This document shows positions 7,501 to 9,820 of a DNA stretch of 14,846 bases, one piece after another. Source of the DNA: Baffinella frigidus (lineage: Eukaryota > Cryptophyceae > Cryptomonadales > Baffinellaceae); the NCBI GenBank assembly GCA_026770585.1, contig MU646313.1, positions 551,279-566,124 on the forward strand, in the 5' to 3' direction. Under the pieces are notes generated by a model. It saw only the letters and a program-made list of their open reading frames with translations, made no database searches and had not been told where the DNA came from. A program made the position numbers and the translations under genes. Within the stretch, counting starts at the first letter, position 1; every line of letters starts with the position of its first letter.

Positions 7501-7876
7501 CCCCCTAGGACCCTACAGTAGGCATATGCCTAGGACCCTACGGTTGTCCTAGGGGGGTGGGCGTTTCTTATGAGCGAGGTGCCCCTGTAAACCCTAAACC
7601 CTAAACCCTAAACCCTAACGCACAGGCGCTGCTGAAAGTGGTTGGGCGTAAAAACAATGTACCTGGATCCGAAAAAAATGTGTTCGGAACGGACGTGGAA
7701 AGGACGAACCGTCGCATATGGCCGGGTCAGTACGTACCATTTAGTACCACGAAACGAACCGTTGCGTCCTGACATTCTGCCTACTGACCTGGCGTGGCCC
7801 ACAGGCGCTCCTGAAAGCGGTCGGGCGGCTCGAGACGGAGTTCTCCGCCAAGTTCTACGCCCGCCTCTACAAGTGA
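37..7876 (+). CDS. DDX60-type Ski2-like DExH-box RNA helicase, C-terminal nine exons (partial)
   Basis: Joined exons 37-149, 1618-1746, 2592-2708, 2952-3030, 3927-4021, 5134-5220, 6101-6142, 6396-6467 and 7805-7876 give about 267 residues in one uninterrupted frame. All introns are GT-AG; phase is 0 except phase 1 before exon 1 and between exons 4 and 5. The order of short motifs fits the extreme C-terminus of DDX60-like helicases: an [14 protein letters not shown] segment, then [19 protein letters not shown], then LPLSG, then the [15 protein letters not shown] segment, then SGAAW and [12 protein letters not shown], ending in FYARLYK. The family is known as ATP-dependent RNA helicases (animal members are linked to RNA sensing and decay). 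The ATPase core is not in this window, so helicase activity is inferred from family membership only. The last exon carries the stop TGA at 7874-7876. Coding takes about a tenth of the locus; the rest is intron packed with exon-edge copies, heptamers and foldback elements. Family call from recalled pattern, not a search. Confidence 0.72.
314..788 (+). repeat. Copies of exon 1 3' end plus donor inside intron 1
   Basis: Positions 314-380 match 83-149 at 66 of 67 bases and are followed by the same gttgtgag donor (381). Shorter or diverged copies end at 615 (donor gttatt at 616) and at 780 (donor gttgtgag at 781). A fragment near 192-230 repeats the CTCTGCGTGCA and GCGTCCAGGTT pieces. These are exon-edge echoes, not extra coding exons: only the first has an acceptor-bounded open frame upstream. 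Confidence 0.85.
421..477 (+). repeat. (GT)n microsatellite
   Basis: Nearly uninterrupted GT dinucleotides with one GC interruption, and a shorter block at 490-503. They lie in intron 1 directly after the 380/381 donor copy. They give rise to long artificial open frames of VCVCV or THTHTH on the two strands, which are not genes. Confidence 0.95.
808..1263. mobile_element. Foldback/MITE-like element with 27-bp perfect terminal inverted repeats
   Basis: Bases 816-842 are the exact reverse complement of 1229-1255 (27 of 27, starting TATTGTAGATTTCGGGTTAG on the left). The similarity continues outward with small gaps to about 808 and 1263. A second inverted pair sits inside (CCACTCGAGGCT near 847-858 and AGCCTCGAGTGG near 1041-1052). 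No coding capacity is visible in the AT-rich interior, so it is non-autonomous. It lies in intron 1. No clear target duplication was identified. Confidence 0.8.
914..958. repeat. Near-perfect palindrome, 20-bp arms, 5-base centre
   Basis: 914-933 (GTTTGGTCACGTTGCTGGGG) and 939-958 are exact reverse complements separated by GAATT. It is nested in the foldback element at 808-1263 and would extrude as a strong cruciform or RNA hairpin. It may be a second small insertion or a recent inverted duplication. Confidence 0.92.
1339..1400 (+). repeat. Upstream copy of exon 2 5' end with acceptor
   Basis: Behind acceptor cagcacag (AG at 1337-1338), the sequence repeats the first ~62 bases of exon 2. It is in frame and conservatively changed ([14 protein letters not shown] versus [14 protein letters not shown]), then collapses into the ACTC/ACGC microsatellite. 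It is a decoy 3' splice site about 280 bases upstream of the real one. Confidence 0.85.
1396..1598 (+). repeat. (ACTC)/(ACGC) tetranucleotide array
   Basis: About 200 bases of alternating CACTCACT and CACGCACG tetramers fill the space between the exon 2 copy (1339-1400) and the true exon 2 acceptor (1616-1617). Long apparent [10 protein letters not shown]-type open frames across it are low-complexity artefacts. Confidence 0.93.
1618..1746 (+). CDS. Helicase exon 2 of window
   Basis: Acceptor tttttctctccaaacag, 43 codons in phase 0 ([20 protein letters not shown] ... SARGK), donor AAG|gtcgaa. The helical segment corresponds to the region between the EPSNLVF and VVLP blocks of the DDX60-like tail. 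Its 5' edge is echoed upstream (1339-1400) and its 3' edge three times downstream. Confidence 0.78.
1755..2530 (+). repeat. AT-rich CTAGTAATTACT-type degenerate repeat filling intron 2
   Basis: Dozens of imperfect copies of CTAGTAATTACTGC-like words, about 12 to 24 bases apart, fill intron 2. They are interrupted by GC-rich copies of exon 2 end. AGTAATTACT is close to self-complementary (TAATTA core), so many short hairpins are possible. No coding sequence is seen. Composition differs sharply from the other introns. Confidence 0.85.
1953..2474 (+). repeat. Three copies of exon 2 3' end inside intron 2
   Basis: 1953-2010 (ending GCGCGGGAAG, donor gtgcgc at 2011) and 2250-2305 (ending GCGCGAGAAG, donor gtgatg at 2306) repeat the [19 protein letters not shown] part of exon 2 with substitutions. 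The third, 2455-2474, keeps only GGCACCGCATCCACCCGGAC. The first two retain a GT donor at the same place as the real exon. They are spaced about 200 to 300 bases apart within the AT-rich repeat. Confidence 0.85.
2592..2708 (+). CDS. Helicase exon 3 of window
   Basis: The acceptor is formed directly by telomere-like sequence (aaccccaaacccaaaccccag, 2571-2591). It has 39 codons, phase 0, with [19 protein letters not shown], one of the better recognisable DDX60-like tail blocks, then an alanine-rich stretch, and donor CAG|gtgacc. Confidence 0.78.
2746..2848 (+). repeat. AACTCCC / AACCCCC heptamer array in intron 3
   Basis: About a dozen seven-base units of AACTCCC followed by several AACCCCC units. 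The period is seven, as in CCCTAAA, and the C-rich strand is again the plus strand. It takes up most of the short 243-base intron 3. Confidence 0.92.
2879..2911 (+). repeat. Upstream copy of exon 4 5' end with acceptor
   Basis: Acceptor cgcag at 2877-2881 is followed by 29 to 30 bases identical to the start of exon 4 ([10 protein letters not shown] in frame), which then diverge into an in-frame TAA at 2918-2920. It sits only 70 bases before the real acceptor, so its use would truncate the protein. Confidence 0.85.
2952..3030 (+). CDS. Helicase exon 4 of window
   Basis: Acceptor acacggcag, 26 codons plus one base (phase 1), [13 protein letters not shown] then an alanine run, ending ...VESIFA at donor GCAG|gtgcat. 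LPLSG follows exon 3 as expected for the DDX60-like tail. The split glycine codon is completed by exon 5. Confidence 0.76.
3102..3620 (+). repeat. Copies of exon 4 3' end and intron 4 start
   Basis: 3102-3200 is an imperfect tandem duplication of about 3003-3101: exon end (CCGCGTCGAGTCCGTCTTCGC), a GT, then the same CTCTCGGCGGACT-GAGAGGTT intron start. More diverged pieces with CCCCGCTCGACGCGA lie at 3291-3306, 3528-3542 and 3588-3617. The last ends TTCGCAG|gttcgt like the true donor. Confidence 0.75.
3310..3521 (+). repeat. Two copies of a hairpin-containing repeat in intron 4
   Basis: 3310-3376 and 3456-3521 are near-identical (CCGCCGGAGGCTGGTTAGGA...). Each contains CTCCGATGTGAA facing TTTCACGCATCGGAG, an imperfect inverted repeat around a few bases. 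CCCCCCGCAGGGG pieces at 3389-3402 and 3441-3454 are also repeated. Function unknown; probably a small foldback unit duplicated with its flank. Confidence 0.75.
3781..3839. repeat. Hairpin with 19-bp arms in intron 4
   Basis: 3781-3799 (CGGAAGCTTCCAGCCCTGG) and 3821-3839 are reverse complements with one mismatch, around a 21-base loop that itself has GGGACTTCCC. A short foldback unit just before exon 5, otherwise unexplained. Confidence 0.85.
3927..4021 (+). CDS. Helicase exon 5 of window
   Basis: Acceptor ttttcttctccgagcag; GG completes the glycine split with exon 4, then 31 codons ([20 protein letters not shown]...ATLVP) and donor CCG|gtgcgt. The frame is kept from exon 4 through exon 6. 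This part is weakly diagnostic and is placed by frame and splice signals. Confidence 0.72.
4030..4112 (+). repeat. CT-rich polypyrimidine stretch
   Basis: CTCCCTCC and TCTCTC words without a fixed period at the start of intron 5. Opposite-strand open frames rich in R, E and G across it are compositional artefacts. Confidence 0.85.
4162..4241 (+). mobile_element. Foldback family CCACTTAGC, copy A (one end)
   Basis: It starts CCACGTAGCAGCCACC, then GGCTTCACGGATACAGTCCA and ATCTTATCCATTGCCCT, matching the complete copy at 13978-14109, but stops before its right end. A duplicated piece of exon 5 begins a few bases later (4247). With copy B in opposite orientation it forms an inverted pair of about 75 bases. 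Confidence 0.8.
4247..4290 (+). repeat. Copy of exon 5 3' end plus donor
   Basis: 4247-4285 matches 3983-4021 (the last 39 bases of exon 5) at 37 of 39 positions and is followed by gtgctg. It is sandwiched between copies A and B of the CCACTTAGC foldback family. Confidence 0.85.
4340..4478 (-). mobile_element. Foldback family CCACTTAGC, copy B (complete, reverse)
   Basis: 139 bases from CCACTAAGC to GCTAAGTGG. It is the reverse complement, with differences, of copy C at 13978-14109 in the dehydrogenase gene. Ends are 9-base inverted repeats and an inner AAGGTGAAA-like hairpin is shared. It has no coding capacity; a non-autonomous element family with copies in introns of two different genes. 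Confidence 0.82.
4652..4897 (+). repeat. Two upstream copies of exon 6 5' end with acceptors
   Basis: 4652-4678 follows acceptor ctccagcag (GTGCGGCCGCTGGCCTCGAG) and 4839-4897 follows cccttgcag (GTGCTGCTGCTGGCCTCGGG). Both resemble the start of exon 6 at 5134. The second runs as far as CTCCTCGTACCCTCTC but has lost bases and contains an in-frame stop (GAG TGA). Both are non-functional echoes with intact AG. Confidence 0.85.
4676..4779 (+). mobile_element. 105-bp foldback family (TATCCCTTAAGTG), diverged copy a
   Basis: CATCCCTTCAGTGG ... TAGGCGCATACGTCCTACAGTAGG ... CCTAGGACCTC ... TCAAATTTGA ... CGCTTAAGGGATA. Same plan as the better copy at 7885-7989. It inserts exactly where the first exon 6 copy ends. 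Confidence 0.75.
4984..5019 (+). repeat. Four 9-base units of CAGTTGTGC
   Basis: Tandem CAGTTGTGC x3 plus CAGTTGTGG, within a wider region (about 4500-5110) of degenerate GGAGGGTA-AATTCC and ACGGCGC-CCCCCC pieces in intron 5. No coding evidence. Confidence 0.9.
5134..5220 (+). CDS. Helicase exon 6 of window
   Basis: Acceptor ccccccctgcag, 29 codons, phase 0 on both sides, donor GTG|gtacgc. It carries [17 protein letters not shown]; the SY-LDFY-H pattern followed later by G-AW and L-LTL is the strongest DDX60-like signature in the window. Echoed twice upstream and twice downstream. Confidence 0.8.
5241..5786 (+). repeat. Three AAAGTTGAC hairpin units with exon 6 end copies in intron 6
   Basis: 5241-5295, 5409-5464 and 5732-5786 share AAAGTTGACGGG-TTGTACC ... 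AACGTCAACTTT, a hairpin with about 10-base arms, followed by AGAAGAGGCGGTTG. Two units are preceded by copies of the exon 6 end plus donor: 5319-5331 (CAACTCTACGTG|gtacgc) and about 5662-5712 (CTCTCCTCGTACCCTCTC ... CACATG|gtgcgc). The repeated unit is thus exon end, donor and hairpin together. Confidence 0.8.
5938..5985 (+). repeat. Short heptamer-like patch in intron 6
   Basis: GTAAACCCGAAACACAAACCTAAACCCCC and similar: degenerate CCCGAAA/CCCTAAA units. It is preceded by a C-rich segment (5868-5937) with exon-like borders that I rejected as an exon. Confidence 0.7.
6005..6068 (+). repeat. Dispersed intron repeat AAGTTCCGGTGT, copy 1
   Basis: AAGTTCCGGTGT ... TATG-TGGGAG ... AAGAACCTCAAGGACCTAA recurs at about 7362-7415 in intron 8, both preceded by GCCTTTCT. 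It is shared by introns 6 and 8 of the helicase. Function unknown. Confidence 0.8.
6101..6142 (+). CDS. Helicase exon 7 of window
   Basis: Acceptor aaacccctttgcag, 14 codons ([14 protein letters not shown]), donor CAG|gtcacc. Joining exon 6 directly to this exon gives [19 protein letters not shown], which fits the spacing between the LDFY-H and G-AW blocks of the family. Confidence 0.72.
6145..6386 (+). repeat. CCCCAAA-rich heptamer array in intron 7
   Basis: Almost the whole 253-base intron 7 consists of seven-base units: CCCGAAA, CCTAAAT, CAACCCA and then about nine CCCCAAA or CCCCAAT units (6240-6325), ending CCCTAAA CCCTGAA. C-rich strand is plus. Confidence 0.92.
6396..6467 (+). CDS. 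Helicase exon 8 of window
   Basis: Acceptor gaaacactccag, 24 codons ([20 protein letters not shown]...), donor GAC|gtacgc. The LQLTL...AI helix follows G-AW as in DDX60-like tails. Confidence 0.78.
6523..6649 (+). repeat. 33-bp tandem repeat, about four units
   Basis: Unit ACTAAATTACTTAGCCCGTATGTAATCGGCGTA; the second to fourth units are nearly identical, the first diverged. Intron 8. There are no spacers between units, so it is not CRISPR. Confidence 0.93.
6725..6789 (+). repeat. Copy of exon 8 3' part plus donor
   Basis: 6725-6789 repeats about 63 of the 72 bases of exon 8 ([16 protein letters not shown] then PPADD) with few substitutions, and is followed by gtacac. It lacks an AG acceptor at the exon start. 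A strongly conserved, open-frame echo. Confidence 0.88.
6800..7072 (+). repeat. CCATAAA heptamer array in intron 8
   Basis: It starts with mixed CCCTGAA and CCCTAAA words, then five CCATAAA units (6929-6963) and seven more (7020-7068), ending CCCTA. Another private variant of the CCCTAAA heptamer. Confidence 0.93.
7093..7140 (+). repeat. Dispersed intron motif ATGTTGGTTTCGATC, helicase copy
   Basis: GCATGGTGGCCATGTTGGTTTCGATCCGGAACAAACGCAC-type sequence lies just before an acceptor copy. Related stretches are at 11216-11239, 12272-12322 and 12569-12607, in introns of the dehydrogenase gene. Confidence 0.75.
7184..7304. mobile_element. 121-bp foldback family (TACAGGGGTACC), copy A
   Basis: TACAGGGGTACCTCGCTCAT at the left and ...GAGCGCGGTACCCCTGTA at the right form terminal inverted repeats of over 20 bases with a few mismatches. 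Ends are TA...TA, as expected for TA-inserting (Tc1/mariner-like) non-autonomous elements, though TA could also be part of the repeat. No coding capacity. Confidence 0.82.
7469..7589. mobile_element. 121-bp foldback family, copy B
   Basis: Exactly the same length as copies A and C. TACAGGGGTACCTCGCTCAT faces ATGAGCGAGGTGCCCCTGTA. It shares its flanks with copy A, so it probably arose by segmental duplication and not by a new insertion. Interior: CCTAGGACCCTACAGTAGG. Confidence 0.85.
7592..7618 (+). repeat. CCCTAAA array before exon 9 acceptor copy
   Basis: Three perfect CCCTAAA units and CCCTAAC directly abut copy B of the foldback family and lead into the decoy acceptor cgcacag. Confidence 0.92.
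7805..7876 (+). CDS. Helicase last exon (exon 9) with stop
   Basis: Acceptor gtggcccacag, 23 codons ([20 protein letters not shown]...LYK) and TGA at 7874-7876. A helical end with F-AKFY near the terminus fits the C-terminus of the DDX60-like family. The 5' edge has three echoes upstream, and the stop-codon region has four echoes downstream. Confidence 0.8.
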   Translation, partial: ALLKAVGRLETEFSAKFYARLYK

Positions 7877-7884
7877 TCGCTGCC

Positions 7885-7989
7885 TATCCCTTAAGTGACC
7901 AGTAGGCTCATACGCCCTACGGTAGGGCCCTAGGACCTGCCTAGGACCTCTTGGTGGTCAAATTTGACCACCTGGCCACTTAAGGGATA
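7885..7989. mobile_element. 105-bp foldback family (TATCCCTTAAGTG), copy b
   Basis: TATCCCTTAAGTG faces CACTTAAGGGATA at the ends. The centre is the palindrome GGTGGTCAAATTTGACCACC, with CCCTACGGTAGGGCCCTAGG between. It begins 9 bases after the helicase stop codon. Other copies: 4676-4779, 8278-8378 and 8560-8664. Confidence 0.83.
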
Positions 7990-8003
7990 TCGCTGCCCCC
8001 CCC

Positions 8004-8124
8004 TACAGGGGTACCTCGCTCATAAGAGACGCCCACCCCCTAGGACCCTACAGTAGGACCGTGCCTAGAGCCTTATGCTGGTTCTAGGGGGGGCGCGCTT
8101 TCTTATGAGCGAGGTACCCCTGTA
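8004..8124. mobile_element. 121-bp foldback family, copy C
   Basis: TACAGGGGTACCTCGCTCAT ... ATGAGCGAGGTACCCCTGTA, 121 bases, with near-perfect arms. It lies downstream of the helicase gene, 14 bases after copy b of the 105-bp family. Confidence 0.87.
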
Positions 8125-8208
8125 GGACCCTATGGTAGGCTATGGCCCTACGGTGGTCCTAGGAAGGCGCGCGGCTCTACAAGTGATCGCTATCTATGAT
8201 AGCTCTAC

Positions 8209-8519
8209 CGCCCCCCCCTAGGACCCTACGGTAAGCCCGTGAGCTCCTCGTGAGCGAGGTACCAAGTGGTCGCTATCTATCCCATAAGTGACCAGTAGGT
8301 TCATATGCCCTACGGTAGGGCCCTAGGACCTGCCTAGGGCGAGTTAGGGTGAATATTCACCCTATGGGCACTTAAGAAAGCGCCTCTACAGGTGATCGCT
8401 GCCTTCCATAGTACAGCACGGACGCTATATTGCTGCCCCCCCCTAGGACCCTACAGTAGTCTATGGCCCTACGGTGGTCCCAGGGGGGCGCGCGGCTCCT
8501 CACGAGCGAGGTACCCCTG
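8209..8519. mobile_element. Broken copies of the 121-bp foldback family
   Basis: 8209-8263 and 8434-8519 keep CCCCCCCCTAGGACCCTAC and the right-end GAGCGAGGTACC (CCCTG) but lack the left end. Internal deletion derivatives of copies A to C. Confidence 0.7.
8278..8378. mobile_element. 105-bp foldback family, copy c
   Basis: TATCCCATAAGTGACCAGTAGG ... CCCTACGGTAGGGCCCTAGG ... CACTTAAG. The central palindrome is replaced by GGGTGAATATTCACCC, also self-complementary, so the hairpin centre differs from copy b. Confidence 0.78.
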
Positions 8520-8559
8520 AACACATGATCGCGCGGGGCGTGTCGTCAGCCTTCGTCTT

Positions 8560-8664
8560 TATCCCGTGAGAGGCGAGTAGGCTCATACGCCCTACTGTAG
8601 AGCCCTAGGACCTTCCTAGGACCTCTTGGGGGTCGATTTTGACCCCCTCGCCACTTGAGGGTTA
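8560..8664. mobile_element. 105-bp foldback family, copy d
   Basis: TATCCCGTGAGAGGCGAGTAGG ... CCCTACTGTAGAGCCCTAGG ... GGGGGTCGATTTTGACCCCC ... CCACTTGAGGGTTA. Same plan with drifted ends, and again a palindromic centre. Confidence 0.76.
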
Positions 8665-8920
8665 AGTGATCGCTGCCTTCCATAGTACAGCACAGACGGC
8701 CATGTTTCCTCTCGGATCACATTCAGGCCCCCCCGTGCAGAAGATCGCGGCAGAACCAAAAACACGAAGGGAAGACGCAACAGGAATGCCAAGATCGCGC
8801 GACTCTGTACAAACTGGGAGAAAACCGCACTCTCCCGTCCCATGTGCGTGAAGTGTTGGCGGGCCTTCATTCACACAGCCCTCGATCTGCATTCAGGCCC
8901 CCGCTGTCACACCGCTGCGT
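8665..8920. other. Intergenic region between convergent genes
   Basis: It holds the tail of the last stop-region echo (to about 8700) and a short repeat ATTCAGGCCCCC (about 8719-8730 and 8890-8901). No gene is recognised; it probably includes the 3' UTR of the minus-strand WD40 gene and part of the helicase 3' flank. No clear polyadenylation signal could be assigned. Confidence 0.5.
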
Positions 8921-9744
8921 CTAGGCGGAGAGGAACGGCGCTGACAAAATACACACCGCCCCGTCGTTACACCCCACGCAGATCGCTGCGCCGTGGCACC
9001 GCACATGGCGGATTTCCTCCGGCGCCTTGAAGCACGCCACGGGAGCTGCTGCCGCACCGCCCCCCCCTGCCCGCAGCTCCTTGCCGCATTCGTAGATCAG
9101 AAGCTTGTCGCCGCTGGCCGTGAGGATGTACCGGCCCCTCTTGTGCTCATCGGAGACACCCTCCACCAAGGCAAACTTGTCGCCTTCGAGCTGGCGCACC
9201 CGCCTGCCGGACGCAACGTCCCAGACGAGCACCTCGTGGTAGCTGCTGCTGGTGACCTGTGTGCCGTCGTCGCTGAACTCCACCTGATGCACGATACCCA
9301 AGTGTCCGGTCACGGGGCACCGCGGGTGGATGATGGGCTCGTGGTCGTCATCCTCCTCAAGATATCCGTGCTCGTTCACCACCGTGCAGAGGCAGAGGCC
9401 CTCGCCGTTGTGCCCGCTCAAGCTGACAATCTGCCGACATGATCCAAGGCTCATGTCAGTCGGGTCCAGGAAACCTCAAGCCGTGCACGGTCAGTGTGCA
9501 AACCTGCCACAACACCCTCTCCTCAAACCACTGCCAAGGTAAAACCTGCGGCAAACGACCTAAACCCGCGAAGCACCCCCATCGCCTCACCCCAACGCAC
9601 TCCCACAAAGCTGCTCACCTCGGCTTCGGTCTCGACGTCCCATATCTTGACGCGCGTGTCCGCCGACCCGCTGACGATGCGCTTCCCGTCCCGAGAGAAA
9701 GCGACCGAGAACACCACATTCCCGTGACCTTGGAGAGTGCACAC
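8921..9744 (-). CDS. WD40-repeat protein, C-terminal part (two exons)
   Basis: On the minus strand, exon 9744-9619 (42 codons) joins exon 9430-8921 (169 codons and stop TAG). The acceptor is ttggcag, the donor GAG|gtgagc, the next acceptor tcggcag; all phase 0. The first exon is one textbook WD repeat: QGHGNVVFSVAFSRDGKRIV then SGSADTRVKIWD. The second starts IVSLSGHNGEG, has an acidic insertion EEDDDHEP, a second clear blade (TGHLGIVHQVEFSDDGTQV ... LVWD), and two degenerate blades ending GAVCILSAPFLSA. WD40 propellers are protein-interaction scaffolds; no partner or enzyme domain is visible. Full propellers need about seven blades, so the N-terminal part is missing here: directly upstream (9745-9820) is the start of the divergent dehydrogenase gene. 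It is either a truncated gene or one with further exons interleaved to the right. Confidence 0.8.
9478..9518 (-). pseudogene. Relic WD-repeat exon start inside the WD40 intron
   Basis: On the minus strand ttgtggcag is followed by GTTTGCACACTGACCGTGCACGG (VCTLTVHG), resembling the real exon start GTGTGCACTCTCCAAGGTCACGG (VCTLQGHG). The reading frame soon ends at a stop. It is either an echo of the exon edge or the remnant of another WD-repeat exon, in the 188-base intron 9431-9618. Confidence 0.55.
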
Positions 9745-9820
9745 CTGCCAACGCACCGTCCACACCTCAGACCACTTCCAACACACGGAGAGAGACGGGG
9801 CACACGCGTGTGCTTCCTAG
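9745..9820. other. Head-to-head junction between WD40 and dehydrogenase fragments
   Basis: Seventy-six bases separate the first visible WD40 exon (minus) from the first visible dehydrogenase exon (plus). Both ends carry AG acceptors facing inward to their exons, so this stretch would have to be intron of both genes at once. Both proteins lack their N-terminal parts. It is an overlap of antisense introns, a rearrangement breakpoint, or a misassembly. Confidence 0.6.

Larger units (their letters stand above)
7149..7650 (+). repeat. Three upstream copies of exon 9 5' end with acceptors
   Basis: GCGCTGCTCAACGCC at 7149 (after cccacag), GCGCCGCTCAAAGCC at 7434 (after cccacag) and GCGCTGCTGAAAGTGGTTGGGCG at 7626 (after cgcacag) mirror the real exon 9 start GCGCTCCTGAAAGCGGTCGGGCG. 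The first two lie in a larger duplicated block (about 7139-7304 and 7422-7589) that includes heptamers and a 121-bp foldback element. Confidence 0.87.
8174..8690 (+). repeat. Echoes of the helicase stop-codon region
   Basis: CTCTACAAGTGATCGCT (7865-7881) recurs at 8175-8191, as ACCAAGTGGTCGCT near 8261, as CTCTACAGGTGATCGCT at 8384-8400 and as TTAAGTGATCGCT at 8662-8674. The last two continue into GCCTTCCATAGTACAGCAC. These are tandem duplications of the gene's 3' end interleaved with foldback elements. Confidence 0.83.
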
